From an uncultured Brevundimonas sp. (GTDB taxonomy: Bacteria > Pseudomonadota > Alphaproteobacteria > Caulobacterales > Caulobacteraceae): a stretch of 11,717 nt of DNA. The stretch is taken from NCBI GenBank assembly GCA_946481425.1, contig CAMLNT010000062.1, forward strand, positions 1 to 11,717, read 5' to 3'. Within the stretch, counting starts at the first letter, position 1. Every line of letters begins with the position of its first letter. Positions 1 to 8,350 of the stretch are shown piece after piece. The position numbers and the translations under genes were made by a program. The notes beneath the pieces were generated by a model, which was not told the origin of the DNA, did not search any database, and saw only the letters and a program-made list of their open reading frames with translations.

Positions 1-640
<640 letters not shown>

Positions 641-769
641 TCGATCTGTCGGAAAGGCCCGGTCACGGGCTTCGGAAGGGGCGATGGGCGGGCCGCGAAT
701 CCGCGCCGCCGGAAGGTGAAAATATATAGGGATTCACGGAGGAATTGCGAGGAATTCCGGGGCGCGGCG
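641..769 (-). promoter_or_regulatory. recF-gyrB intergenic region, probable gyrB control region
   Basis: This 129-bp gap lies between the recF stop and the gyrB start. It is unusual for the neighbourhood in holding an AT-rich patch (minus strand CCTATATATTTT, 730-719) that could be a -10 element, although no convincing -35 hexamer sits 16-18 nt upstream. Two GANTC sequences (697-701 and 731-735), the target of the CcrM methyltransferase in Caulobacterales, lie in it, and a third (594-598) is just inside gyrB. A 10-bp near-perfect tandem repeat lies at 739-758. These elements are seen directly; that they regulate gyrB, possibly through the cell cycle, is inference. Confidence 0.4.
739..758. 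repeat. 10-bp tandem repeat upstream of gyrB
   Basis: Two head-to-tail copies, GAGGAATTGC (739-748) and GAGGAATTCC (749-758), differ at one base. They lie just upstream of the AT-rich patch that may be the gyrB -10 element, a plausible place for a regulator to bind as two adjacent protomers. The second copy also contains the 8-bp palindrome GGAATTCC. No known regulator is recognised. Confidence 0.5.
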
Positions 770-1897
770 CTACTCGCGTTCGAACCCGCCGCCGCTGACC
801 CGCACGAAGGTCGCGCGGCCTTCCAGCGCCTCGAACAGACCGCGTTCGGTGCCGGTCATGACGGCCTGGAGGCCGAGCGCCTCGATCTCGTCGAACAGGG
901 CGGCGCGGCGGGCGTCGTCGAGGTGGGCGGGGGCCTCGTCGAGCAGGAGGAGGGGCCGCGGCTCGCTGTCGGCGAGGCGCGACAGCTGGGCGAGGATCAG
1001 GTTCAGGACCAGCGCCTTCTGCTCGCCGGAGGAGCCCTCGGAGGCTTGCCGGCCCTTCTCGCGGTGGAGGGCAGTGAGGTCCGAGCGATGGGGGCCGAAC
1101 AGGGAGCGGCCCGCCGCGCCGTCGCGGGCGCGGGCGGCGCGGAAGCCATCGGCCAGGAAGGCCATGACCTCCTCCATGGACTGGCCGGAGGCGGCGCGCT
1201 GTTCGGCCTCGCCGGCCAGCGACAGGTCGCCCTGCGGGAAGGCGGTGTCCGTGCGGGCGTCGATGGCGGCCTGGAGCCCGATCAGGGCCTCGGCGCGGGC
1301 CAGGGCGGCGGCGGCCCCGCTGTCGGCCAGCCGGGCCTCCAGCGCATCGAGCCAGAGGGGATCGGCAGCCTCGCCCCGGTCGGCGGCGTCGGTCAGGAGG
1401 CGGAGCCGGTCGCGCAGCGCCTTCTCATAGGCCGAGACGGCGGCGGCGTGGCTGGGGCGGGCGGCGAAGACCAGCCGGTCGAAAAACTTGAGCCGCTCGG
1501 CGCGGCTGTCCGAGAACAGACGATCCTGTTCAGGCGTGGCCCAGACGGGGCGGATATGATCCAGCAGGTCGCCCGGCTGGGCCGGTTCGCCGTCGATGCG
1601 CACGATGCGCCGCGCGGCGCCGGGCGCCTGGACGCCGGTGCCCAGACGCCGCTCGTCGTCGCCCAGCACCGCCGCGACGGCCCAGGCCCGGCCCGCCGTC
1701 TCGCCCGGCTCGCGCCGCCCGACCTCGGCCGCGCCCGCGCCCCTGAGGCCCTTGCCGGGCGTCAGGAAGCTCAGCGCCTCCAGCACATTGGTCTTGCCCG
1801 CCCCATTGGGCCCATGCAGCACCGTCACCCCCGCGCCCGGCTCCAGCCGCGCGCTCTCGTAGGAGCGGAAGTCGGTGAGGGTGAGGGCGGTGATCAC
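770..1897 (-). CDS. recF: DNA replication and repair protein RecF
   Basis: RecF is an SMC/ABC-like ATPase that works with RecO and RecR to load RecA at single-strand gaps and stalled forks. The 375-residue protein matches the family's usual length. The Walker A motif GPNGAGKT is at residues 29-36, the ABC signature SSGEQKA at 289-295, and Walker [13 protein letters not shown] begins at 316. The start is GTG at 1897-1895: an in-frame TAG lies only four codons upstream, so no longer start is possible, and the N-terminal [13 protein letters not shown] fits the family. The start overlaps the TGA of the preceding gene by four bases (GTGA, 1897-1894), the classic arrangement for translational coupling. 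It lies in the dnaN-recF-gyrB order common in bacteria. Nothing suggests truncation. Confidence 0.97.
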   Translation of the reverse strand: MITALTLTDFRSYESARLEPGAGVTVLHGPNGAGKTNVLEALSFLTPGKGLRGAGAAEVGRREPGETAGRAWAVAAVLGDDERRLGTGVQAPGAARRIVRIDGEPAQPGDLLDHIRPVWATPEQDRLFSDSRAERLKFFDRLVFAARPSHAAAVSAYEKALRDRLRLLTDAADRGEAADPLWLDALEARLADSGAAAALARAEALIGLQAAIDARTDTAFPQGDLSLAGEAEQRAASGQSMEEVMAFLADGFRAARARDGAAGRSLFGPHRSDLTALHREKGRQASEGSSGEQKALVLNLILAQLSRLADSEPRPLLLLDEAPAHLDDARRAALFDEIEALGLQAVMTGTERGLFEALEGRATFVRVSGGGFERE

Positions 1898-2445
1898 CAG
1901 CGTGGTCTAGGGGCGCTGTCTTCCGATTCCAACGCGTCACCGGGCTCCGGCGCGTAGCGACTCTTCCAGGCCTGCAGGATGCCGACGATCGCCTCTGGGC
2001 TCTCTTCCCAGCCAGCGCTGGCCGTGCCGTGAATGCCGAATGATGCGTTGATGCCCGTCATCCAGCTATGCTCCGCCGCCCCTTCGTGGAGGCGCCATGC
2101 GGCCAGGCGAGTCGCTCGCTGCTTCCAGATGGAGAACGACTCGACGCTTGACCAACGGATCAGCCGCCTTGTCGGCCAATGCTCGATCGTGAATCCCTCC
2201 GGAGACAGGCGGATTGTCGATGGGCGAACGAGGCGCACGAAGGCGAGAAGCGCTGCTGCACCGAAGAATGCGATACAGATCCATCCCCAAAACAGAACCC
2301 ACTCCGCCGAACGACGGGTCGACGCGTCGGGGTTGCTCATCATCCATGCGCCGATCGCCACGAAGGCGAGGCCGCCGAGCACCAGTAGAAGCTGTTTCAG
2401 GCGTGACTGACGGATGACGAGTGTTTCGCCGACCGGCTCGTCCAC
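1894..2445 (-). CDS. Small two-helix membrane protein, STM3941-like
   Basis: This 183-residue protein of unknown function resembles the STM3941 family, recognised by pattern only: two N-terminal membrane helices (about 17-36, with the FVAIG motif, and 49-70, with FFG), then a soluble part beginning [12 protein letters not shown] and [11 protein letters not shown], which looks like a bacterial PH-like beta fold, and a closing [19 protein letters not shown] helix. The C-terminal tail is acidic then basic. The start is GTG at 2445-2443, three bases after the dnaN stop, and its TGA overlaps the recF start, so it is embedded in the dnaN-recF operon and probably co-transcribed and co-translated. 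Two 60-base samples (2221-2340) count 60-63% GC, against 72% in a 60-base dnaN sample, and codon choice looks less biased, consistent with later acquisition. Its role is unknown; nothing in it suggests a replication function. Confidence 0.85.
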   Translation of the reverse strand: MDEPVGETLVIRQSRLKQLLLVLGGLAFVAIGAWMMSNPDASTRRSAEWVLFWGWICIAFFGAAALLAFVRLVRPSTIRLSPEGFTIEHWPTRRLIRWSSVESFSIWKQRATRLAAWRLHEGAAEHSWMTGINASFGIHGTASAGWEESPEAIVGILQAWKSRYAPEPGDALESEDSAPRPRW

Positions 2446-2448
2446 GGC

Positions 2449-3567
2449 CTACACCCGCAACGGCATCAGCACGTACTGGACGCCCGGGTCCGCCGGGTCG
2501 AGGACCAGAGTCGGGGAGGCCGGATCGGCGAAGCGGTACTGGGCCTCGTCGCCGGTGATCTGGCCGGCGATGTCCATCAGGTAGCGGGCGTTGAAGCCGA
2601 TCTCGAAGGCGTCCTCGTTGTAGTCGATCTCGACTTCCTCGGTGGCCTGGCCGGCTTCCATGTTGCGCACGGTCAGGATCACGCGGCCCGGCTCGAAGGC
2701 CAGCTTCACCGAGCGCGACTTTTCGGCCGAGATGGTCGAGACGCGGTCCACGGCCTGGGCGAAGACGGCGTTGTCGAGGACGGCGACCTTGTCGTTGCCC
2801 TTGGGGATGACCCGAACATAGTCCGGGAACGAACCGTCGATGACCTTGGAGGTCAGGGACGCCTTGTCGAACTCGAAGCGGATCTTCTGGGGGCTGATCT
2901 GGATCTCGACCGGGCCGGAGCCGGCGTCGAGCAGGCGCTTGACCTGATCGATCGTCTTGCGGGGCACGATGACGCCGGGACCGCCCGCCGCGCCTTCCGG
3001 CGCCGGGGTCTCGGCCAGCGCCAGGCGGTGGCCGTCGGTGGCCACGCCGCGCAGCAGCGCCTGGCCGTTCTCGGACACGGTGTGGAGATAGAGGCCGTTC
3101 AGGTAGTAGCGCGTCTCTTCGGTCGACACGGCGAAGCGCGTCTTGTCGATCAGCCGCGCCAGGTCTTCCTTCAGCAGGGTGAAGCGCGCCCCGGTGCTCT
3201 CGGTCGACATGACCGGGAAGTCGCCCGCGGGCAGGACCGGAAGATTGAACCGCGAGCGGCCCGCCGCCACGGTCAGGCGCGGGTCGTCCGACGAGTAGGT
3301 CAGCTCGACCTCGGCGCCCTCTGGCAACTTGCGCACGATATCGAACAGGGTGTGGGCCGGGGCCGTGATCTGGCCTTCCTGGTTCACCCGGGCCTCGGCC
3401 TCGTCGACCATCTCCATGTCGAGATCGGTGGCCGCGAAGCTCAGGCGGTCGCGCCCGGCCGACAGCAGGACGTTGGAAAGGATCGGAATGGTGTTCCTGC
3501 GCTCCACCACGCTCTGGACATGGCCGAGAGCCTTGAGGAGTGCGGCGCGTTCGATGGTCAGTTGCAT
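2449..3567 (-). CDS. dnaN: DNA polymerase III subunit beta (sliding clamp)
   Basis: DnaN forms the ring-shaped homodimer that encircles DNA and tethers polymerase III and other clamp-binding proteins such as mismatch repair and translesion enzymes. At 372 residues it has the usual three-domain clamp length (roughly 1-120, 121-245, 246-372). Diagnostic segments include MQLTIERAALLKALGHVQSV at the N terminus, NTIPILSNVLL at about 25-35, and the canonical C-terminal MPLRV that lines the partner-binding pocket. The ATG at 3567 has no clear Shine-Dalgarno sequence, but the protein begins exactly where clamps normally do. It is the first gene of the minus-strand operon running into the STM3941-like gene, recF and possibly gyrB. 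It diverges from the cold-shock gene. Confidence 0.98.
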   Translation of the reverse strand: MQLTIERAALLKALGHVQSVVERRNTIPILSNVLLSAGRDRLSFAATDLDMEMVDEAEARVNQEGQITAPAHTLFDIVRKLPEGAEVELTYSSDDPRLTVAAGRSRFNLPVLPAGDFPVMSTESTGARFTLLKEDLARLIDKTRFAVSTEETRYYLNGLYLHTVSENGQALLRGVATDGHRLALAETPAPEGAAGGPGVIVPRKTIDQVKRLLDAGSGPVEIQISPQKIRFEFDKASLTSKVIDGSFPDYVRVIPKGNDKVAVLDNAVFAQAVDRVSTISAEKSRSVKLAFEPGRVILTVRNMEAGQATEEVEIDYNEDAFEIGFNARYLMDIAGQITGDEAQYRFADPASPTLVLDPADPGVQYVLMPLRV

Positions 3568-3622
3568 GCGTTTTGGGCCCGTAGGCGCGACTCGCGCGCC
3601 TTTTCACAATCTTGGGCTCCGG

Positions 3623-3650
3623 ACACTAGCCGAAAGCGGGCCGCTAGCAA
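3623..3650 (-). promoter_or_regulatory. Candidate housekeeping promoter for dnaN
   Basis: On the minus strand TTGCTAG (3650-3644) is followed after 13 bases by GCTAGTGT (3630-3623). This resembles the Caulobacter housekeeping promoter pattern TTGaCGS, 10-14 bases, GCTANAWC, as known from the literature on that genus. The match is partial: the -35 keeps TTG and the -10 keeps GCTA but not the trailing A-W-C. Position is sensible, predicting a leader of roughly 50 nt before the dnaN ATG. Confidence 0.35.
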
Positions 3651-3779
3651 CCGGCTAACCCTTTCACTCGCTTGCACGGGGAACTGTTTTCAGCCACACA
3701 TTCGGACGTCGACTGTCTAGCCTTACGCCGACGGACCGGTCATGCGCCGGCCAAAGCCAAGTTCTGCAGGTCCGACAGC

Positions 3780-3800
3780 CCCCGAAAACGGTTTTCGGGG
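3780..3800. repeat. Perfect inverted repeat in the cold-shock gene leader
   Basis: The arms CCCCGAAAAC (3780-3789) and GTTTTCGGGG (3791-3800) are exact reverse complements around a single G. As RNA it would fold as a 9-bp stem with a CGG loop, 22 nt before the start codon and immediately upstream of the ribosome binding site. There is no T-run after it, so a simple terminator is unlikely. It could be a DNA operator for a dimeric repressor or a leader hairpin that controls translation with temperature. The repeat itself is certain; the role is inference. Confidence 0.75.
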
Positions 3801-3811
3801 ACAACGCATAT

Positions 3812-3817
3812 CGGAGG
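3812..3817 (+). promoter_or_regulatory. Ribosome binding site of the cold-shock gene
   Basis: CGGAGG lies six bases before ATG at 3823, a strong Shine-Dalgarno match in a window where most starts lack one. It fixes the start and rules out the longer in-frame upstream reading from 3742. Confidence 0.8.
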
Positions 3818-3822
3818 CTGCC

Positions 3823-4035
3823 ATGGCTACCGGCACCGTCAAATGGTACAACACCACCAAGGGCTACGGCTTCATCGCGCCCGATAACGGCGGCAAGGAC
3901 GCTTTCGTCCACGCGACCGCGATCGAGGCTTCGGGCATGAAGACCCTCAACGAAGGTCAGAAGGTCGAGTTCGACCTGCAGACCGACAAGCGCTCGGGCA
4001 AGGAAGCCGCGGTCAATCTGAAGACCATCGGCTAA
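3823..4035 (+). CDS. Cold-shock domain protein, CspA family
   Basis: A 70-residue single cold-shock domain protein, a small beta-barrel that binds single-stranded RNA/DNA and acts as an RNA chaperone in cold or stationary phase. The RNP1 motif KGYGFI is at residues 13-18 and the RNP2-like DAFVH at 26-30, preceded by the typical GTVKWYN opening. Length and the closing AAVNLKTIG segment are normal for CspA. RNP2 begins with D-A rather than the common D-V/I, a mild change. The ATG at 3823 has a strong ribosome binding site. It is a single-gene unit: divergent from dnaN, and followed 43 bases later by a strong terminator. The leader inverted repeat at 3780-3800 is the visible candidate for regulation. 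Which csp paralogue it is cannot be decided from sequence alone. Confidence 0.97.
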   Translation: MATGTVKWYNTTKGYGFIAPDNGGKDAFVHATAIEASGMKTLNEGQKVEFDLQTDKRSGKEAAVNLKTIG

Positions 4036-4078
4036 CGGCTGAAAACCTGAGCGGCGGGCTCGCCCGTCCGGAAGTTTC

Positions 4079-4108
4079 CGCCCGGTCGCGCAAGCGACCG
4101 GGCGTTTT
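4079..4108 (+). terminator. Intrinsic terminator of the cold-shock gene
   Basis: An 11-bp perfect GC-rich stem, CGCCCGGTCGC (4079-4089) with GCGACCGGGCG (4094-4104), closes on a GCAA tetraloop and is followed directly by TTTT. This is a canonical rho-independent terminator oriented for the plus strand, 43 bases after the csp stop. Confidence 0.92.
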
Positions 4109-4115
4109 CATATCT

Positions 4116-4134
4116 GGCCTGCGGCTTGCAGGCC
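4116..4134. repeat. Short inverted repeat upstream of the DUF350 gene
   Basis: GGCCTGC (4116-4122) and GCAGGCC (4128-4134) form a perfect 7-bp stem with a 5-base loop, seven bases after the T-run of the terminator and 48 bases before the DUF350 start. It has no T-run on either strand. It may be a leader hairpin or binding site for the downstream operon, or chance. Confidence 0.4.
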
Positions 4135-4182
4135 GAAAGTCTTCTGCGGCCACCCGGGCCGCCTTCGTACCGTTTTGGCGTC

Positions 4183-4626
4183 ATGGACCAGACCTTTGCC
4201 CTTCCCGCCATCGGCGGACCCGAACTCCAGGCCTTCGCCGCGGGCTTCCCGATCGTCCTGGCCCATGTGGGCGTGACGCTGCTGATGCTGATGATCGGAG
4301 CGACCCTCTATGCGCTGCTGACGCCCTGGAAAGAGATTTCGCTGATCCGCAACGGCAACTCGGCGGCGGCGGTGGCCTTCGGCGGCGTCCTGGCCGGGCT
4401 GGCCATTCCGCTGGCGGCGTCGCTGTCTGCGTCCAACTCGACCATCGAGATCATCATCTGGGGCGCGGCCACGGTGGTGATGCAGCTCCTGGCTTTCCGG
4501 CTGACGGACATGATCCTGGCGGGCCTGCCGGACCGCATCCGCGAAGGCGAGATATCGGCGGCGGTGCTGCTGGTGTCGGCCAAGCTGGCGGTCGCGCTCG
4601 TCCTGGCCGCGGCGGTCACGGTCTAG
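4183..4626 (+). CDS. DUF350 family integral membrane protein
   Basis: A 147-residue inner-membrane protein of the DUF350 family (YjfL-like), whose function is not known. Four membrane helices are visible at about 22-46, 61-82, 88-108 and 123-145, the family's two-repeat arrangement. The family signature is clear in the loop after helix 1: PWKEISLIRNGNSAAAVAFG at residues 48-67, then GLAIPLA. The ATG at 4183 is preferred over an upstream TTG at 4126, because that longer form adds a proline-rich stretch outside the family pattern and would begin close to the csp terminator. There is no clear ribosome binding site. Its stop is seven bases before the serine protease start, so the two are probably co-transcribed. 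In enterobacteria relatives sit with PspA-like and glutathionylspermidine-synthase-like genes; here the partner is a protease. Confidence 0.93.
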   Translation: MDQTFALPAIGGPELQAFAAGFPIVLAHVGVTLLMLMIGATLYALLTPWKEISLIRNGNSAAAVAFGGVLAGLAIPLAASLSASNSTIEIIIWGAATVVMQLLAFRLTDMILAGLPDRIREGEISAAVLLVSAKLAVALVLAAAVTV

Positions 4627-4633
4627 CGCCCCG

Positions 4634-5461
4634 ATGGCGCGTATCCCCGACTGGTTGCTGTACGGAGGCGTGGTCGCGGCCGCGGCCATCGCGTCCGTGC
4701 TGTACGACGGCGCCGACGCGCCGCCCGCCCCGCCGGTCGCCGGCGAGGACGAGCTGGGCGCCTTCCTGGGGCCGGTCACCCCCTTCGATCCGACCGTCGT
4801 GGTCGAGACGCCGGCGCGGCCGATCCAGCCGGCCACCGGCACGGCCTTCGCCGTCTCCGGTCAGGGCGTCTGGCTGACGGCCCGGCACGTGGTCGAGGGA
4901 TGCCGCCGACCGGCCCTGATCGTGGGCGGCGGGCGTGCGGTCTCAGCCGACAGCCGCCTGTCACGCCATACCGACGTCGCGGTGCTGATCACCGAAGGCG
5001 GACCCGACCCGCTGCCTGTTTCGGAGCGCGGGCGCCGGCTCCGGGTCGGGCAGGCGGCCTATCATCCCGGCTATCCGCAGGCACGGCCGGGCGAGGCGGC
5101 CTCGCGCCTGATCGGCCGCGAGACCCTGCGCGTACGCGGCCGCGGCCAGCGCGACGAACCGGTCCTGGCCTGGGCCGAGATCGGACGGACGGAGGGTCTG
5201 GTCGGGACGCTGGGCGGCCTGTCGGGCGGTCCGGCCATGGACGCCCAGGGCCGGGTCATGGCCGTGACGATCGCCGAGGCGCCGCGCCGGGGCCGCATCT
5301 ATACGACCGCCGTCGAGAGCCTGACCGACGCGACCACCGAACTGGGCCTTCGCGACGAGTTCGCGCCCGGCGTCGTCCTCAGCCGCACCAATTACGGCAC
5401 CGTCTCGGACGAGCTGCGCCGCGACCTGAGGGTGGCGCAGGTGGTGTGCCTGGACGGCTAG
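4634..5461 (+). CDS. Membrane-anchored trypsin-like serine protease
   Basis: A 275-residue protein with an uncleaved-looking N-terminal membrane anchor (about residues 8-24), a proline-rich linker (29-66) and a chymotrypsin-fold protease domain. The catalytic triad is visible: His85 in WLTARHVV, Asp114 in HTDVAVL, and Ser197 in GGLSGGP (195-200). It probably acts in the periplasm. There is no PDZ domain, so it is not a full DegP/HtrA; it looks closer to small trypsin-like proteases of PF13365 type. Cys90, close to the active His, and Cys272, four residues from the C terminus, could form a disulfide. It follows the DUF350 gene by seven bases and ends at a hairpin shared with the convergent M16 gene. 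The substrate is unknown. Confidence 0.88.
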   Translation: MARIPDWLLYGGVVAAAAIASVLYDGADAPPAPPVAGEDELGAFLGPVTPFDPTVVVETPARPIQPATGTAFAVSGQGVWLTARHVVEGCRRPALIVGGGRAVSADSRLSRHTDVAVLITEGGPDPLPVSERGRRLRVGQAAYHPGYPQARPGEAASRLIGRETLRVRGRGQRDEPVLAWAEIGRTEGLVGTLGGLSGGPAMDAQGRVMAVTIAEAPRRGRIYTTAVESLTDATTELGLRDEFAPGVVLSRTNYGTVSDELRRDLRVAQVVCLDG

Positions 5462-5482
5462 GGCGCCGCCGGAGCGGCGCCC
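5461..5482. terminator. Probable bidirectional terminator hairpin between convergent genes
   Basis: GGGCGCCGC (5461-5469) and GCGGCGCCC (5474-5482) form a perfect 9-bp stem around a CGGA tetraloop. It begins on the last base of the protease stop codon and fills most of the 28-bp gap to the M16 stop. There is no T-run on either strand, so termination is inferred from stem strength and its position between convergent genes. Confidence 0.6.
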
Positions 5483-5489
5483 CCGCGCC

Positions 5490-8330
5490 TTACCGCAGCG
5501 CTGCGACGTCGAGGTCGAGGTCCGTCGCCGGGATGACTTCCACGTTCGGATGGGCGGCGCGAAGGGCGTCGATGAACTGGGCGGAATCGCCCACCACCAC
5601 GATCGAGAAGTCGCCCGGGCGCAGATGCTCGGCCGCGAAGGCCTGGATCTGCTCGGGCGTCACGCCGCGGACGTTGGGGGCGTAGGCCTCCAGCTCCGAC
5701 ATCGGCAGGCCGTAGTTGGCCAGTGACGCGACAGCGCCGCCGAGGCCGTCCACCGTCTCCAGCGAGCGCGCGAAGCCGCCGACCAGGGTCGCGCGGCGCG
5801 GGGCCATCTCGTCGTCCGTGGCCTGTTCGGCCGACAGGCGGGTGATCTCTGCCAGGATCAGGCTGACGACCTCGGCCGCCGCGTCGTTGCGGGTCTGGGT
5901 CGAGGCGACGACATAGCCCTCGTCCTGGCGGGCGGCGAAGGACGAGCCGGCGCCGTAGCTGAGCCCGCGCTCGATGCGGATCTCCCGGTTCAGGCGTGCG
6001 GAGTAGCCGCCGCCCATCACGGCGTTGCCGACCAGCAGGCGGAAGTAGTCCTCATCGGTGCGGCTGATGGCGCGGCCGGCGACCGAGACGGCGGCCTGGC
6101 CGGAGCCGGGCAGGTCGACGACGATCACGCGTGGGGTCACCGGGGCGCCGGCCGGGTTGGACGCGCCGGCGGATCCGCCCGTTCCCTGCCAGTCGCCGAA
6201 GGCGGCCTCGGCCATGGCGAAGGCGGCCTCGGGATCGATGTCGCCCGAGAAAACCAGATTGGCCGTTCCGGGATTCCAGTTGCCGGCGTGGAAGGCGGCG
6301 ACCGCATCGCGGTCGATGGCCGGCAGGCTGTCGAGCGTGCCGCCGCCGGGATCGCCGTAGGGGGCGTCACCATAGACGGCGCGGGCCACGACAGCCGAGG
6401 CGATCGGGCCGGGCTGGCTCAGAGAGACGCGCAGGCCGTCCAGCGCCTGGTCGCGCTGGCGGTCCAGTTCCTCGGTCGAGAAGTCCGGCTGGCGCACCAG
6501 CTGGGTCATCAGGGCGAAGGTTTCGTCGAAGGTGTCGGTCGGGCTGTTGGCGTAGACGCTGGTGAAGTCCGACGTCGCCGAGGCGCCGATGGCGGCGCCC
6601 AGGCGCTCGATATCGGTGGCGATCTCCGGCGCCGTGCGGCCCGCGGCGCCCTGGGTGATCAGGGCGGCCGCCATCTGCGCGGTGCCTTCCTGGCCTTGGG
6701 CGTCATCCGACGAACCCGCCTGGAAGGTCAGGCGCGCGGAAACCAGCGGCAGGCTGTCGGTGCGGGCGACGAAGACGCGAAGGCCGTTCGACAGGGTGCG
6801 CTCGACCACGGCCGGGGTTTCGACGGCACGCTCCGGTCCGGGCCCGGGCAGGGCGATGCGCTCGCCCTCCGGCGCCAGCTCGACGATCTGGATGTCGGTC
6901 GACAGGTCGGCCAGGGTGACCGGCGCGCTGGTCTGGGCCGGGGTCGGCTCGGCGGGAACGCCTTCCGGCTGTTCGCTGTCGTTGAGGTAGCGGATCACGA
7001 CGCGGCGTTCAGGCGTCAGGTACTGGCGCGCCACGCGCTGGATGTCCTCGGCCGTGACGGCCTGGATGCGTGCGACCTCGGTGTCGGCGGTCGCGGCGTC
7101 GCCGGTCATCATCAGGGCGTAGCCGAGATCGAAAGCCTGGGCGTCGACGCCCTCGCGGCCGCGCAGGATGCCGGCGACCAGCTCGGTCTTGGCTTCATCC
7201 AGCTCGGCGGCGGTGACCGGCTCGTCGCGGAAGCGGGCGATTTCGGCCAGGATCGCGGCCTCGCCCTCGGCGACGGTATGGCCGTCCGACATCAGCGAAT
7301 AGGCCGCCAGATTGCCGGCCTGCTGGGCGAAGTCCGGGATCGAGGAGGCCTGGGCGGCGATCTGGGCGTCATAGACGAGCGATCGGTACATCCGCGAGGA
7401 CTCGCCGGTCGACAGGATGCCGTCCAGCACCGTCAGGGCGGCGCGGTCCGCGTGGCCGTAGGGCACGGTCTGCCAGGCCACGACGACGGCCGGCAGCGGC
7501 ACGTTCGGCGCATAGTAGGTCGCCTCGCGCGGCCCGGTGGGCTGCGGCTCCTGAACGTCGTTGGCGGGGATCGGCCGGTCCGGATTCTCGATGCCGCCGA
7601 AATACTGGTCGACCCAGGCGTCCAGCTGGGCCTGGTCGAAGTCGCCGTTGACGATCAGCACGGCGTTGTCCGGGCGGTAGTAGGTCTCGTGGAAAGCGCG
7701 CACATCGTCGATGGTGGCGGCCTCGAGGTTTTCCAGCGAGCCGATGCCGGGGCGGCGGTACGGGTGCTCGCGGTAGATTTCGCGCGGCATGTAGAGGCCG
7801 AACAGGCGTCCGTAGGGCGAGGCCAGGTAGCGCTGGCGCAGCTCCTCCTGCACGACGGCGCGCTCGGAGACGAAGCTCTCCTCGTTCACCACCAGCGAGC
7901 CCATCCGCTCGGCCTCGGCGAACAGCATCCGCTCCAGATGATTGGCGGGGACGACCTCATAGTAGTTGGTGAAGTCGTCGTAGGTGGAGGCATTGTTGAA
8001 GCCGCCGACGTCCTCGGTCAGCCGGTCGAAGGTTTCTTCCGGAAGGTTGCGGGTCGCCTTGAACATGATGTGTTCGAACAGGTGGGCGAAGCCAGAGCGG
8101 TCCTGCGGATCGTCCTTGGAGCCCACGCGGTACCAGACCTGGACCGTGACATCGGCGGTCGAGGCGTCCTGGCGCGTCCAGACCTGCAGGCCGTTCGGCA
8201 GGGTGCGCAGGGTAAAGCCCAGCGGGGCGACCTGCACGCCCTCGGCGGCCGCGTCCTGGGCGACCGCGACGCCGGGCGCGCCGGACAGGAGGGCGGCCGC
8301 GGCCGCCGTGGCGAGGAAGAAGCGCTTCAT
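5490..8330 (-). CDS. M16 family zinc metallopeptidase, secreted (second of tandem pair)
   Basis: A 946-residue pitrilysin-type peptidase, exported and probably periplasmic. Residues 1-24 are a signal peptide ending AVA before Gln25. The inverted zinc motif HLFEH is intact at His83/Glu86/His87, with the third ligand Glu163 in VVQEELRQR, 76 residues on. The second half starts again at about 511 (RTLSNGLRVF) as a degenerate copy in which the zinc motif is replaced by QMAAA (552-556). The RGLSYG segment (788-793), which helps form the substrate pocket in the family, is kept. Single-chain active plus inactive halves make the closed peptide-degrading chamber typical of M16. The start at 8330 (AAGGA upstream) is chosen because it opens the signal peptide; a GTG at 8354 would put eight polar residues before it. 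It lies 20 bases after its paralogue. Likely role: clearance of peptides from the periplasm; substrate unknown. Confidence 0.95.
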   Translation of the reverse strand: MKRFFLATAAAAALLSGAPGVAVAQDAAAEGVQVAPLGFTLRTLPNGLQVWTRQDASTADVTVQVWYRVGSKDDPQDRSGFAHLFEHIMFKATRNLPEETFDRLTEDVGGFNNASTYDDFTNYYEVVPANHLERMLFAEAERMGSLVVNEESFVSERAVVQEELRQRYLASPYGRLFGLYMPREIYREHPYRRPGIGSLENLEAATIDDVRAFHETYYRPDNAVLIVNGDFDQAQLDAWVDQYFGGIENPDRPIPANDVQEPQPTGPREATYYAPNVPLPAVVVAWQTVPYGHADRAALTVLDGILSTGESSRMYRSLVYDAQIAAQASSIPDFAQQAGNLAAYSLMSDGHTVAEGEAAILAEIARFRDEPVTAAELDEAKTELVAGILRGREGVDAQAFDLGYALMMTGDAATADTEVARIQAVTAEDIQRVARQYLTPERRVVIRYLNDSEQPEGVPAEPTPAQTSAPVTLADLSTDIQIVELAPEGERIALPGPGPERAVETPAVVERTLSNGLRVFVARTDSLPLVSARLTFQAGSSDDAQGQEGTAQMAAALITQGAAGRTAPEIATDIERLGAAIGASATSDFTSVYANSPTDTFDETFALMTQLVRQPDFSTEELDRQRDQALDGLRVSLSQPGPIASAVVARAVYGDAPYGDPGGGTLDSLPAIDRDAVAAFHAGNWNPGTANLVFSGDIDPEAAFAMAEAAFGDWQGTGGSAGASNPAGAPVTPRVIVVDLPGSGQAAVSVAGRAISRTDEDYFRLLVGNAVMGGGYSARLNREIRIERGLSYGAGSSFAARQDEGYVVASTQTRNDAAAEVVSLILAEITRLSAEQATDDEMAPRRATLVGGFARSLETVDGLGGAVASLANYGLPMSELEAYAPNVRGVTPEQIQAFAAEHLRPGDFSIVVVGDSAQFIDALRAAHPNVEVIPATDLDLDVAALR

Positions 8331-8350
8331 GGGAGTGTCCTTGGACGAAA

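Noticed and set aside
657..670. GCCCG-GTCA-CGGGC inverted repeat in the gyrB leader
   Set aside because: Only five base pairs in a GC-rich context; likely chance.
3071..3090. A TGTGGAGATA sequence resembling a DnaA box
   Set aside because: It lies inside dnaN coding sequence, has an extra base relative to the TGTGGATAA consensus and stands alone. No origin features were found.
2066..3607. A 513-codon minus-strand frame overlapping dnaN and the STM3941-like gene
   Set aside because: It is an out-of-frame reading with Arg/Gly/Pro-rich composition, while dnaN in the other frame is unmistakable.
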